The notes: a model not told the origin generated them from the letters alone. 64,000 nucleotides of DNA from Halothiobacillus sp. (GCA_016278265.1 JADQCE010000003.1:1-64000); one strand, 5' to 3'; positions 7,374 through 16,853 are shown, counted from the first letter of the stretch. Translations and numbers: made by a program.

Positions 7374-9374
7374 GTGACCGCTTTGCTCGCCCGCATCCAG
7401 GACTGGTTCGGCCGCCCGCTGAACCGATTCATCGAGCGTCTGCGGCTTCGCCTGGCACAGCCGGACGCCCTATTGCAGGTCACCCTGCTGGGCCTGATCG
7501 CCGGGCTGCTCGCCGCCCTGCTGGTGGTCGCCTTCCGCCTGGCGCTCGAGGGACTCCAGGTCTACGGCCTGGGGCTGCCGGGCGCGGAGCGCTACGAATC
7601 CCTGCCCGCCGAATGGCGGCTGCTGCTGCCGATCCTCGGCGCACTGGTCCTCGGCCTTGCCTTCCACCTGCTGCCGTTCGGCATGCGCAACGTCGGCGTC
7701 GGCCACGTCATCATCCGGTTTCACCGCTTCGGTGCCGACATGCCGTGGCAGAATGCCGTGGTGCAGTTCGTCGCCGGCGTATGGGGCCTGCTGATCGGTC
7801 TGACCGGCGGGCGCGAAGGCCCCGGCATTCATCTGGGTGCCTTCTCCGGCAGCCTGCTGGGGCACAGCCTCGGCCTGCCGAACAACAGCGTGCGCACCCT
7901 GTCCGGCTGCGGGGTGGCCGCGGCCATCTCCGCGGCCTTCAACACGCCGTTGGCCGGCGTGATCTTCGCCCTCGAGGTGGTGATCAAGCAGTACACGCTG
8001 GCGAGCTTCCTGCCGGTCATCCTCGCCTCCTCGATGGGTGCGCTGCTGGCCACGACCGTCTTCGGGCCGGAAACCCTGTTCACCATCGAGATTCACCACC
8101 AGATGTCGTTCTGGGAGGTGCCCACGCTGCTGGCGCTGGGACTGACCATCGGCGCGATGGCCGCCGGCTACATCCAGATCGTCGAGGGCACCATCGCCCG
8201 CAGCTGGAACTGGCCGGTCTGGGCGCGCTTTACCGCCGCCGGGGTGGCCACCGGCATCATCGGCTTCTGGGTGCCGGAAATCCTCGGCATCGGCCACGAC
8301 ACCACGGACCTGGTCGCCGCCGCCGAGCTGACCCTGGGCGCCCTGCTGATCATCGCCGTGGCCAAGTGGTTGCTAGCCAGTGTCACCGTGGGGCTGGGGC
8401 TGCCCATCGGCACCATCGCCCCGGTGCTGATGATCGGCGCGGTGGTCGGCGGCACGCTTGGCAGCCTGCTCTATCGGCTCGACCAGATCCCGCTCAACGA
8501 CGTCGCCTTCTACACGGTGCTGGGCATGGGGGCGATGATGGGCGCCACGCTGCAGGCGCCACTGGCCGCACTGGCGGCGGTACTGGAGCTGACCAGTGAC
8601 ACCGGCGCCATCCTGCCCGCCATGATTACCATCGTCGTCTCGGGGCTGGTCAGCCGCATGGTGTTCGGCAAGTCCGGCCTCTACGACGCGATCCTGCGCG
8701 CCAACGACCAGCAGATGCCGGGGCCGTCGTTGTGGTTCAACGGCGACAACATCGGCGTGTCGAGCATCATCGAGCGCCGTGTCGCCGAGGTGAGCTGCCC
8801 CTGCAACCTCGCCCGCTTCGAGCAGGCGCTCGAGGAGAAACCGGCCTGGCTGGTCATCCGCGACGAGAACCGCCAGGCCATGGGCGTGATCCGCTATGCC
8901 CCGGCCCGGGCAGCGTTCGATCAGATCTTCAACCAGGCACTGTTCGACGCCCAGACCCGTGCCGAGCAGGCCGCACGGGAGGCCGACGCCGAGGCGCAAG
9001 CCGGCCAGGCATCGGCGGAAGGCCAGCAGGGCACGGCAGACGAGGCCGCCCACACCCCCGCGAGCACGGCCGAGGGCGGCACCGAGACCCCCGACACGGC
9101 GGAGACTGACAGCGCAGAGACCGGCACAGGCATCGACATGGAAGCCCTGGCCAACCAGGTGCGCGAGGAAGTCCGTTTCGACCCGGCGGAGATCAGCGGT
9201 TTCTACCAAGCCGCCGACGTCGAGGTCGGCTATACCCTGACCCAGGCGCAACGAGTGATGCGCGAGGAAGACGTCGGCGTGCTGGTCGCGCGACGCATGC
9301 TCGGCTCGCCACAGGCCCGCACCCTGGGCGTGATGACCGCCGCCATGCTGGAACAGGCGATCGTCGAACGTTGA
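7374..9374 (+). CDS. ClC-family chloride channel/transporter with degenerate CBS tail
   Basis: This is an inner-membrane anion-transport protein of 666 residues. The ClC core (about residues 30-445) shows GREGP with the gating glutamate at 148 and a GTIAP segment near 346-350. The first selectivity motif, GSGIP in E. coli ClcA, reads VGVGHV. At the internal proton glutamate (E203 in ClcA) the aligned segment FALEVV has Val. These changes favour channel-like rather than antiport behaviour, by inference. A cytosolic tail contains two CBS-like halves split by an Ala/Glu/Thr-rich insert (about 525-590). The start is GTG 7374 after GGGAGG. The longer frame back to 7176 would overlap argC and is rejected. 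Confidence 0.88.
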   Translation: MTALLARIQDWFGRPLNRFIERLRLRLAQPDALLQVTLLGLIAGLLAALLVVAFRLALEGLQVYGLGLPGAERYESLPAEWRLLLPILGALVLGLAFHLLPFGMRNVGVGHVIIRFHRFGADMPWQNAVVQFVAGVWGLLIGLTGGREGPGIHLGAFSGSLLGHSLGLPNNSVRTLSGCGVAAAISAAFNTPLAGVIFALEVVIKQYTLASFLPVILASSMGALLATTVFGPETLFTIEIHHQMSFWEVPTLLALGLTIGAMAAGYIQIVEGTIARSWNWPVWARFTAAGVATGIIGFWVPEILGIGHDTTDLVAAAELTLGALLIIAVAKWLLASVTVGLGLPIGTIAPVLMIGAVVGGTLGSLLYRLDQIPLNDVAFYTVLGMGAMMGATLQAPLAALAAVLELTSDTGAILPAMITIVVSGLVSRMVFGKSGLYDAILRANDQQMPGPSLWFNGDNIGVSSIIERRVAEVSCPCNLARFEQALEEKPAWLVIRDENRQAMGVIRYAPARAAFDQIFNQALFDAQTRAEQAAREADAEAQAGQASAEGQQGTADEAAHTPASTAEGGTETPDTAETDSAETGTGIDMEALANQVREEVRFDPAEISGFYQAADVEVGYTLTQAQRVMREEDVGVLVARRMLGSPQARTLGVMTAAMLEQAIVER

Positions 9375-9471
9375 CGCCGGCGGGTGTCCCGCGGAAACTT
9401 CGCTTTCTGGCGCCGGTCCATTTTGCTTGCCACACCCCGGTCGCTTTTACCCAAGGACGCGTTGATCCAAC

Positions 9472-9506
9472 AGGAATGCCGTTCCGGCGTGCCGGGCGGC
9501 ATTCCT
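9472..9506. other. Inverted repeat downstream of the ClC gene
   Basis: A 10 bp perfect inverted repeat (9472-9481 and 9497-9506) with a 15 nt GC-rich loop lies between the ClC gene and the TlpA-like gene. No T run follows, so it may be a processing site or operator rather than an intrinsic terminator. The rest of 9375-9538 shows nothing recognisable. Confidence 0.35.
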
Positions 9507-9538
9507 ATTCGACCTGAGCTTCCCAATGAGGGTTCGAC

Positions 9539-10099
9539 ATGACGCGACGTAACGATATTCACCGCCGGGCGGATTCTGCTGCGGATCCGCACCACGACAG
9601 CTCACGCCGCCGCTTGCTGCTGGGCGGCACGGGGGCGCTGCTCACCCTGGGGCTGGGCGGCTGCCTGTCCGACAGCGGTCTGTCGCTCGAGGGCGTGACC
9701 GTGCAGGACCGCGACGGCAAGCCGGTGGAGCTGGCGTCGATCAAGGGCAAGCCCACCCTGATCACCTTCTGGGCGACCACCTGCCCCGGCTGCGTCAAGG
9801 AAATCCCCCACATCCAGGAATTGCACGACAAGTACGCCGAGCGCGGCGTGAACGTCGTAGGACTGGCGATGAGCTACGACCCGCTCGACCAGATCAACAA
9901 GATGGTCGATGAGCGCAACATGACCTACACCATCTGGCAGGACAAGGACGGCCGCGGCGCCGAAGCCTTCGGGCCGGTGCGCGTCACCCCGACGACCTTC
10001 ATCCTCGATGCCCAGGCCCGCATCGAATTCCAGAAGATCGGCGCGTTCGACGTCGACCGGGTCGAGCGCACCCTCGACCGACTGCTCGAGTCGGCCTGA
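9539..10099 (+). CDS. TlpA-like thiol-disulfide oxidoreductase, lipoprotein
   Basis: This is a periplasm-facing thioredoxin-fold protein of 186 residues. The N-terminus has an SSRRRLLLGG twin-arginine-like segment and a lipobox LGGC with the modified cysteine at 42, so a Tat-exported lipoprotein is likely. The active-site CPGC (82-85) sits in FWATTCPGC, and the cis-proline lies in RVTPTTF. The family includes cytochrome c maturation and general redox partners; no specific client is shown by the neighbours. A GAGGG ribosome-binding site precedes the ATG and an intrinsic terminator follows. Confidence 0.87.
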   Translation: MTRRNDIHRRADSAADPHHDSSRRRLLLGGTGALLTLGLGGCLSDSGLSLEGVTVQDRDGKPVELASIKGKPTLITFWATTCPGCVKEIPHIQELHDKYAERGVNVVGLAMSYDPLDQINKMVDERNMTYTIWQDKDGRGAEAFGPVRVTPTTFILDAQARIEFQKIGAFDVDRVERTLDRLLESA

Positions 10100-10122
10100 G
10101 GCTCCTCGACCGACGCACCCCG

Positions 10123-10148
10123 ACGCCCCGCGAGCCGGGGCGTTTTTC
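10123..10148 (+). terminator. Intrinsic terminator after the TlpA-like gene
   Basis: An 8 bp GC-rich stem (10123-10130 with 10136-10143) with a 5 nt loop is followed by TTTTT. It separates the lipoprotein gene from map. Confidence 0.85.
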
Positions 10149-10206
10149 GTTACACTGACCGCCTTTGCGCGCGCCACGCACACATCAGGGAGCCCGTTTC
10201 CAGGTC

Positions 10207-10965
10207 ATGAACATCACCATCAAGACCCCCGAGGAAATCGAGAAGATCCGCATCGCCAGCCAACTGGCCGCCGAGATATTGGTGCTCCTGCGCGAGCACG
10301 TGAAGGCCGGCGTCACCACCGGCGAGCTCAACGAGATCGCCCACCGTCACATCACCGAGGTGCAGGGCGGCACGCCGGCGACGCTCGGCTACCACGGCTT
10401 CCCCGCCTCGATCTGCACCTCGCTCAACCACCAGGTCTGCCACGGCATTCCCGGCGACAAGACCCTGCGCGAGGGAGACATCCTCAATATCGACGTGACC
10501 GTGATCAAGGACGGCTGGTACGGCGACACCTCGGCGATGTACACCGTCGGCAAACCCTCGGTGCGCGCACAGCGGCTGATCGACGTCACCCATGAGGCGA
10601 TGATGAAGGGCATCGAGACGGTCCGCCCCGACGCGACCCTCGGCGACATCGGCCATGCCATCCAGACCCATGCGGAGGCCAGCGGGTTTTCCGTGGTGCG
10701 CGAGTACTGCGGCCATGGCATCGGGCGCAACTTCCACGAAGACCCGCAGGTGGTCCACTACGGCAACCCGGGGGAAGGCGTGCGCCTAAAGGAAGGCATG
10801 GTCTTCACCATCGAGCCGATGATCAACGCCGGCAAGAAGGAGATCAAACTGCTGGGCGACGGCTGGACGGTGGTCACCAAGGACCACTCGCTGTCGGCGC
10901 AGTGGGAGCACACGATCGCCGTGACCGCAGACGGATTCGACATCCTCAGCCTGCCGCCCGCCTGA
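10207..10965 (+). CDS. map: Methionine aminopeptidase, type I
   Basis: Map removes the initiator methionine from nascent proteins. The 252-residue protein has all five metal ligands: Asp96 (LNIDVT), Asp107 (YGDTSAM), His170 (CGHGIGRNFH), Glu203 (FTIEPM) and Glu234 (QWEHT). The ATG at 10207 begins the conserved NITIKTPEEIEK; an upstream in-frame start at 10165 adds 14 unconserved residues. No strong ribosome-binding site is visible (GGGAG lies 13 nt away). It is followed 4 bp later by glnD. Confidence 0.95.
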   Translation: MNITIKTPEEIEKIRIASQLAAEILVLLREHVKAGVTTGELNEIAHRHITEVQGGTPATLGYHGFPASICTSLNHQVCHGIPGDKTLREGDILNIDVTVIKDGWYGDTSAMYTVGKPSVRAQRLIDVTHEAMMKGIETVRPDATLGDIGHAIQTHAEASGFSVVREYCGHGIGRNFHEDPQVVHYGNPGEGVRLKEGMVFTIEPMINAGKKEIKLLGDGWTVVTKDHSLSAQWEHTIAVTADGFDILSLPPA

Positions 10966-10969
10966 TCGC

Positions 10970-13660
10970 ATGCAAACGACAGGGCAACCCCACCCCGACG
11001 GCCGATTCGGCGACCAGACCACCTTCCCGGCCGACCGGCCGCTGGCCCGCCAGCTCGAGACACTGAACGACCACTGGAACGAGGCGCTGACCGACGAGGC
11101 CAGCGCGCGCGGCTTCATCCAGGAGGTCACTGCCCGCGTCGACAGCGCCCTGCGGGCGCTGTGGCAGGACAGGCTCGTCGACACGCCCTGCGCCCTGGTC
11201 GCGGTCGGCGGCTACGGCCGTGGCGAGATGTTCATCCACTCGGACATCGACATCATGGTACTCACCGCCGACCACGCCCATGACGAGGCGGTACAGGCGT
11301 TTCTCTACACCCTCTGGGATACCGGCCTGTCGATTGGCTACGCCGTGCGCAGCGTCGAGGAATGCCTCGAGGCGGCCACCGACCCGACCGTCTACACCAG
11401 CCTGATCGAGATGCGCCTGATCGCCGGCGACGAGAGCCTGCTGACACGACTGGACACCGCCATTCGCGACGACACGGCCTTCGACCCGGCCTGGTTCTTC
11501 GCCGCCAAGCTCGACGAGCAGCAGGCGCGCTACGAATCGCACGACAATGTCGGCACCAAGATCGAGCCGCACATCAAGGAAGGCCCGGGCGGCCTGCGTG
11601 ACCTGCACACCATCCGCTGGCTGGCCAACCGCATCGACGGGGCCCCCAGTCTCGCGGCGATGCACCGCGGCGAGCTGCTGCGCGATGACGAGTATCGGGC
11701 GCTCGAGCATGCCGAATCCCTGCTGTTTCGCATCCGCATCGGTCTGCACGGCTTGGCCGAGCGGGCCGAAGAGCGCCTGCTGCTGATGCACCAGAAAACG
11801 CTGGCCGGCGCGTTCGGCTACGAAGGGCTTCAGGACGGCAACCTCGCGGTCGAGCGCTTCATGCAGCACTTCTTCCGCGCCACCATCGAGGTCGAACGCC
11901 TCAACCAGCTCCTGATCCAGCGGTGGCGCGAACGCCTGCACCCCGAGATCCTCGAGCCGATCCAGCGGCTCAACCCGCGCTTCGTTCGCCGCGGCCGGCT
12001 GATCGAGACCCGCGACGCGCAGATCTTCATGCGCTCGCCCACCGCCATCCTCGAGTTATTCCTGCTGCTTGCCGAGCACCGCGAGCTGGAGGGCATGACG
12101 GCCGCCACCGCCCGACAGCTGCGCGCCAACCTGTCGGTGATCGATGCCGGCTTTCGCGCCAATCGCCACGCGCAGCAGCTTTTCATGCGCCTGTTGCGCG
12201 CCGAGCGCGGCGTCTACCTCGCCCTGCGCAATATGAACCTCACCGGCGTGCTCGCCGCCTACATCCCCAGCTTCGCGCCGATCGTCGGGCTGATGCAGTT
12301 CGACCTGTTCCACGCCTACACGGTCGACACCCACACCCTGCTGGTAATGCGCAACCTGCGCCGCCCCGCGCTGCCCGAATACCGCGACGAAAACCCAATC
12401 GCCTCGGACGCCTTCCAGCGCATCCCGCGCCCGGAGGTGCTGTACCTGGCTGGCCTGTTCCATGACATTGCCAAGGGCCGCGGCGGTGATCACGCCGAGC
12501 TGGGCGCTTTCGACGCCCGGGATTTCGCCCGAGCCCATGGCCTGCCACGCGAGGACGTCGACCTGGTCGGCTGGCTGGTCGAACAGCACCTGCTGCTTTC
12601 GTTCACCGCCCAGCGCCAGGACATCGAGGACCCGGAGGTCATCCGCCGTTTCGCCGAACAGGTCGGCAGCGCCGAACAGCTCGACTACCTCTACCTGCTG
12701 ACGGTGGCCGATATCCGCGCCACCAATCCGCAGTTGTGGAATTCGTGGCGCGACACCCTGCTGCGGCGCCTGTTCGAGCTCACCCACCAGCATTTTGCCG
12801 AGGGGGTGCGCTCGTCGGCACAGATCGTGCGCGAAACGCGACGCGACGCCAATCGCCAGGGCTCCAGCGAGGGCATGGATGCCGCCAAGCTGGCTTCTTG
12901 GCTCTCGGGCATGCCGGAGGAGTACTTCCTGCGCAACGAGATCGGCAACATCCTGCGCCACTCAAGGGTCGCGATCGATGCCGACCTGCCCGCCCTGACC
13001 ATCAACGATGACCCGCAGCACCAGGCCACCCAGATCCTGATCCTGGCCCAGAACCACCCGGCCCTGTTCGCCCACGTGGTTGCCGGCATCGACCGGGAGG
13101 GACTGAACGTCCAGTCGGCCAACATCACCGTGATCCCGCGCCCCCTGGTGGTCGAAAGCGGACTCAACGCCATCGACAGTGACGGCAACCGCGAGCCCTT
13201 GCCCGAGTCCGAGCTGATCCTGCTGGAATTCTTCGTGCTCGACCGGCAAGGTCACGCCGTCAGTGACCCCGGCGCGATCGAGGCGCTGCACGAGCGGCTC
13301 GAGGGGGTAGTCCATCGTCCGGACCGTGCCCTGTCGATCACCCGACGGCGCACCCCCGCCCAACTCTCCAGCCTAGACGTGGATACCGAGGTGGAATTCA
13401 TTGCCGACGTCGCCCGGGCGCGCACCATGATCCAGGTCCTGACCAAGGACCGGCCGGGCCTGCTGGCGGATCTCTCCGATACCCTGTGGCGCATGGGTGC
13501 CATCCTGCTGCATGCGCGCATCGCCACCCTGGGCGAACGCGCCGAGGACGCCTTTTTCGTCGTCGACCAGTACGGCCATCCGATCAACGACCGCGAGCAT
13601 CAGCAGGCGATTGCCGAGGCCCTGATCCACGCGGCCAAGGGTCGCGCGGGAGACAAATGA
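10970..13660 (+). CDS. glnD: Bifunctional uridylyltransferase/uridylyl-removing enzyme (PII)
   Basis: GlnD senses glutamine and adds or removes UMP on PII proteins, steering the NtrBC cascade and glutamine synthetase adenylylation. The 896-residue product has the nucleotidyltransferase motif GGYGRGE..SDIDIM (80-95). An HD phosphohydrolase motif FHDIAKGRGGDHAE sits near 497-510, and two ACT domains lie at the C-terminus (about 700-780 and 810-890). It follows map by 4 bp and precedes rluA by 1 bp, implying co-transcription. ntrBC are present elsewhere in the window (49509-52083). Confidence 0.96.
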   Translation: MQTTGQPHPDGRFGDQTTFPADRPLARQLETLNDHWNEALTDEASARGFIQEVTARVDSALRALWQDRLVDTPCALVAVGGYGRGEMFIHSDIDIMVLTADHAHDEAVQAFLYTLWDTGLSIGYAVRSVEECLEAATDPTVYTSLIEMRLIAGDESLLTRLDTAIRDDTAFDPAWFFAAKLDEQQARYESHDNVGTKIEPHIKEGPGGLRDLHTIRWLANRIDGAPSLAAMHRGELLRDDEYRALEHAESLLFRIRIGLHGLAERAEERLLLMHQKTLAGAFGYEGLQDGNLAVERFMQHFFRATIEVERLNQLLIQRWRERLHPEILEPIQRLNPRFVRRGRLIETRDAQIFMRSPTAILELFLLLAEHRELEGMTAATARQLRANLSVIDAGFRANRHAQQLFMRLLRAERGVYLALRNMNLTGVLAAYIPSFAPIVGLMQFDLFHAYTVDTHTLLVMRNLRRPALPEYRDENPIASDAFQRIPRPEVLYLAGLFHDIAKGRGGDHAELGAFDARDFARAHGLPREDVDLVGWLVEQHLLLSFTAQRQDIEDPEVIRRFAEQVGSAEQLDYLYLLTVADIRATNPQLWNSWRDTLLRRLFELTHQHFAEGVRSSAQIVRETRRDANRQGSSEGMDAAKLASWLSGMPEEYFLRNEIGNILRHSRVAIDADLPALTINDDPQHQATQILILAQNHPALFAHVVAGIDREGLNVQSANITVIPRPLVVESGLNAIDSDGNREPLPESELILLEFFVLDRQGHAVSDPGAIEALHERLEGVVHRPDRALSITRRRTPAQLSSLDVDTEVEFIADVARARTMIQVLTKDRPGLLADLSDTLWRMGAILLHARIATLGERAEDAFFVVDQYGHPINDREHQQAIAEALIHAAKGRAGDK

Positions 13661-13661
13661 C

Positions 13662-14327
13662 TTGAGCCCGATCGACCACAACCTGCCCGCCAACCAGCCG
13701 CCGGGTGACTGGGCGCTGATCGATGAGCGCCGCGATTTCCTGGTGGTGACCAAGCCCGAACGGATGCTGTCGGTGCCCGGCATCGGCCCGGACAAGCAGG
13801 ATTGCCTGATCACGCGGGTGCAGACCGAATTCCCCGAGGCGCGCATCGTCCACCGCCTCGACTGGGACACCTCGGGCCTGCTGGTGCTGGCGCGCAATGC
13901 CCGCGCCCACTCCTTCCTCTCCAAGGCCTTCGCCGCACGCGACGTGGACAAGACCTACGAGGCACTGATCGACGCCCCGTTGGAGCCGGCCAAGGGGCTG
14001 ATCGACCTGCCGATCGGTAAGGACCACGAGCGCCGGCCGCGCTATCGCATCGACCCGGAGAGCGGGCGGCCGTCGCAGACGCGTTACCGCGTGGCAGAAA
14101 CGGTCGACGACGGTATTCGCGTGATCCTCGAGCCGATCACCGGCCGCTCGCACCAGCTGCGCGTCCACCTATTGGCCCAGGGGCGCCCCATCCAGGGCGA
14201 TTCGCTCTATCATCCCGAGGCCGACCGTCACGAGCGACTGATGCTGCACGCCGCCCGGCTGGCCTTCCCCGACCCGGAACACCCGGACGCCCCCAAGGTC
14301 ACCTACGAAATGGCCGCGCCGTTCTAA
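13662..14327 (+). CDS. rluA: Pseudouridine synthase RluA
   Basis: The enzyme isomerises uridine in rRNA and tRNA; E. coli RluA acts on 23S U746 and tRNA U32. The 221-residue protein matches RluA in length (E. coli 219). It has the catalytic aspartate in HRLDWDTSG and the family segments ITGRSHQLRVH and LPIGKD. It lacks an S4 domain, unlike RluC/RluD. The start appears to be TTG at 13662, 9 nt after GGGAG in the end of glnD; no ATG fits the frame. It converges on the VOC gene. Confidence 0.87.
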   Translation: MSPIDHNLPANQPPGDWALIDERRDFLVVTKPERMLSVPGIGPDKQDCLITRVQTEFPEARIVHRLDWDTSGLLVLARNARAHSFLSKAFAARDVDKTYEALIDAPLEPAKGLIDLPIGKDHERRPRYRIDPESGRPSQTRYRVAETVDDGIRVILEPITGRSHQLRVHLLAQGRPIQGDSLYHPEADRHERLMLHAARLAFPDPEHPDAPKVTYEMAAPF

Positions 14328-14339
14328 CAGGACGAGGAT

Positions 14340-14747
14340 TCAGTCGTTGCCGACCAGTTCGACGGCATTGCCGTCCGGATCACGCAAGAAGAGCGCATCA
14401 CGCCCCGAGCGCGATCGGGTAAAGGGGATGTCGCGCTGGCCAAGTCGATCGGCGAACGGGGCGGTTTTGTTCACCCGCAGCGCGACATGCCGGTCGCGCC
14501 CGCCGTGCTCGGGCCGCCCGTCGCGCGGATCGGGATTGGTCAGCTCGAGCAGGTGCAGCGCCTGGCCGGCGCCCAACGACAGCCACGCCCCCGGAAAGCC
14601 GAGATCGGGGCGCGCCAATTCCACAAGCCCCAACACTTCGACATAAAAATCACGCGCCTGCCGGGCATCGCTGACCAGCAGACTCACGTGGTCGACCCCA
14701 TGGACCTCAGGCTGCAGCACATCAGGTCGGTTGTCGGCATCAGGCAT
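14340..14747 (-). CDS. VOC-superfamily (glyoxalase/dioxygenase-like) protein
   Basis: This small metal-binding protein of 135 residues shows one complete VOC unit: VDHVSLLVSDARQARDFY, then HVALRV and a terminal DPDGNAVELVG. These supply the usual His, His and Glu ligands. Substrate cannot be read from sequence; glyoxalase I, fosfomycin-resistance and extradiol dioxygenase relatives share the fold. The ATG at 14747 with GGGAG upstream is chosen over a 24-residue longer frame. It is convergent with rluA and divergent from dapC. Confidence 0.8.
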   Translation of the reverse strand: MPDADNRPDVLQPEVHGVDHVSLLVSDARQARDFYVEVLGLVELARPDLGFPGAWLSLGAGQALHLLELTNPDPRDGRPEHGGRDRHVALRVNKTAPFADRLGQRDIPFTRSRSGRDALFLRDPDGNAVELVGND

Positions 14748-14801
14748 CACTGGCTCCCGTTTCGGTTCTCGCCACCACTCGCAGCGACTGGATCGGGCAC
14801 C

Positions 14802-14807
14802 TATAAT
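14802..14807 (+). promoter_or_regulatory. Consensus -10 element for dapC
   Basis: A perfect TATAAT lies 49 bp upstream of the dapC ATG. No convincing -35 is present at the expected distance, so the promoter may need an activator or an extended contact. Confidence 0.45.
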
Positions 14808-14855
14808 GCCCGGTCGCATCCCGCGCCGTCACCACCCAGACTCGATGACCCCGGC

Positions 14856-16064
14856 ATGAATCCCAATCTCGACCGACTGCATCCCTACCCCTTCGAGAAG
14901 CTCGCCGAGCTCAAGGCCGGCGCCGAGCCGCCCGCCGATCGGAAGCACATTCCGCTGTCGATCGGCGAACCGCGCCATGCCCCGCCGGCAATCGTGCTCG
15001 ACACCCTGCGCGAGGCCCTGCCGGAGATCGCCCGCTACCCGGCGACCAAGGGCGAGCCGGCCCTGCGCGAGGCGATGGCGGGCTGGCTGAGTCGCCGCTT
15101 CGATCTGGCCGATGGCCTGCTTGACCCGGAGGCGAACGTGCTGCCGGTCGCCGGCACCCGCGAGGCGCTGTTCGCCATCGCCCAGGCCGTGGTCAATCAC
15201 GATACCGGCGACGAACCGCCGGTGGTGCTGATGCCCAATCCCTTCTACCAGATCTACGAGGGGGCGGCCCTGCTGGCCGGGGCCGAGCCCTACTACTACC
15301 CGACGCTGGCGGAAAACGGCTTCCTGCCGGACTTCGAGGCCATCCCCGAGCCAATCTGGGAGCGCGCGCAACTGCTCTACGTCTGCTCGCCTGGCAATCC
15401 CAGCGGTGCGGTGATCGATGCCGAGCGCTACCGCAACCTGCTCACGAAGGCCCGTCACCACAGCGTGATCATCGCGGCCGACGAGTGCTATTCCGAGATC
15501 TACTTTGACGAGGCGCAACCGCCGGTCGGACTGCTGGAAGTGGCCAACAAGGTCGGTGGCGAGTCGCCGTTCGAGAACGTGATTGTCTTTCACAGCCTGT
15601 CCAAGCGCTCCAACCTGCCGGGCCTGCGCTCGGGGCTGGTCGCCGGCGACGCGGCCATCTTGACGCGTTTTCTGCGCTATCGCACCTACCAGGGCTGCGC
15701 CCTGCCGCTGCCGACACAACTCGCATCGATCACCGCCTGGAATGACGAGGAGCACGTGCGTACAAACCGCGCGTTCTACCGCGAGAAGTTCGATGCCGTG
15801 CTCGAGATCCTCGAGCCGGTCGTCGACATCAACGTGCGTCGCCCCGATGCCGGGTTCTACCTCTGGGCCGGGGTGAAAGGCGACGAGCGCGACTTCGCCC
15901 GCCGCCTGTTCGCCGAGCAGAACGTCACCGTGCTGCCGGGGCGGTTCCTCTCGCGCGAGACGAACGGCGTGAATCCCGGGGCGGGGTTCGTGCGGATGGC
16001 GTTGGTGGCCGAGCTCGACGACTGCGTCGAGGCGGCGAAGCGGATTCGGGCGATGCTTTCCTGA
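14856..16064 (+). CDS. dapC: Succinyldiaminopimelate transaminase
   Basis: This PLP enzyme transfers an amino group to N-succinyl-2-amino-6-ketopimelate in lysine/meso-DAP synthesis. The 402-residue class I/II aminotransferase opens with the DapC-type PLSIGEPRHAPP. It has SPGNPSG and the Schiff-base lysine in HSLSKRSNLPG (Lys250). The ATG at 14856 is favoured because upstream sequence in the same frame overlaps the divergent VOC gene. Its pathway partner dapD lies about 850 bp downstream, beyond a palindrome-rich gap, and dapE is at 22586. Confidence 0.92.
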   Translation: MNPNLDRLHPYPFEKLAELKAGAEPPADRKHIPLSIGEPRHAPPAIVLDTLREALPEIARYPATKGEPALREAMAGWLSRRFDLADGLLDPEANVLPVAGTREALFAIAQAVVNHDTGDEPPVVLMPNPFYQIYEGAALLAGAEPYYYPTLAENGFLPDFEAIPEPIWERAQLLYVCSPGNPSGAVIDAERYRNLLTKARHHSVIIAADECYSEIYFDEAQPPVGLLEVANKVGGESPFENVIVFHSLSKRSNLPGLRSGLVAGDAAILTRFLRYRTYQGCALPLPTQLASITAWNDEEHVRTNRAFYREKFDAVLEILEPVVDINVRRPDAGFYLWAGVKGDERDFARRLFAEQNVTVLPGRFLSRETNGVNPGAGFVRMALVAELDDCVEAAKRIRAMLS

Positions 16065-16096
16065 CGACTGCCTGCTCATTTCGGGCGAGGATGGGT

Positions 16097-16758
16097 TTTC
16101 GCACGCCTGTTGCCCGAAGTGGCTTTTTGCTGCCCTCAGTGCCGGGCGCGCGAGCCCCTTTTCTTGCTTGCCCAAGAAAAGGGGCGAAAAGAAAGGCACC
16201 CCGGCCTCCTGGCCCTTCGGGCCTTCGAGTCCGGACTTCGCGTCCGCACTCGAAGCCTCGCGACAGGCGGCTGGCTTCGGGGTCGGCTCAACGTGACTTC
16301 CTGTCACGCCGAGCCTCGGAGCGACGTCCATGTCGCTCCGACCCCGACCCACCCACCTGTCGCGAGGCAGGACGCAAGGGGATATGGTTCCCAGCCATCA
16401 GGTGGCATGACTCAGATCCTCAAGGTAACCGGGAAGTCCAGAGATTACGCTCAAAGCAGGATCGGAGGGTCGGAGTCCCCTTGTGCCTTGCCTCGCGGAC
16501 GATGGATTGCAGGGTCGGGCTCGCATGGACGCGAGCCCGAGGTTCGCCGCGACAGGAGGTCGCGTCGAACCGACCCGTCCGCAATCTCTCGGTCGCGAGG
16601 CTGATCGTCGCGGATGCAATCCGCGACGATCAGGCCCGAAGGGCCGAGGCACCGGGGTGTCCTTCTTTTCGTCGGTTTTCTTGGACAAGCAAGAAAACCG
16701 ACTCGCGCGCCCGGCACCCGGGCCGGCCAGGGCCCGTCCGCAAAACCGGCGTGCGAAA
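16097..16758. repeat. Roughly 660 bp nested-palindrome element between dapC and dapD
   Basis: This gene-free stretch is one large imperfect inverted repeat with hairpins inside. Outer ends pair at 16097-16107 with 16748-16758. Long arms pair at about 16139-16223 with 16633-16715. The left core has a 12 bp perfect pair (16256-16267 / 16356-16367) enclosing 16279-16286 / 16338-16345 and 16317-16325 / 16332-16340. The right arm includes a long near-perfect hairpin at 16601-16633. Open frames across it are low-complexity Arg/Pro products that change frame, so I do not call a gene. No transposase is present. Confidence 0.7.
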
Positions 16759-16821
16759 CCTCTCCGATTGCACAACGAACACCCCGCCCGCGCGACCTCA
16801 ACTCCATCAACCATCTGTTGT

Positions 16822-16827
16822 TACAAT
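16822..16827 (+). promoter_or_regulatory. Likely -10 element of dapD
   Basis: TACAAT lies 84 bp upstream of the dapD ATG in a locally AT-rich patch. A poor -35 (TCAACT) lies 18 bp further upstream. It would place the terminator-like hairpin at 16854-16887 inside the dapD leader. Confidence 0.4.
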
Positions 16828-16853
16828 AACCGCAACCAACGCTTCGCATTCAC

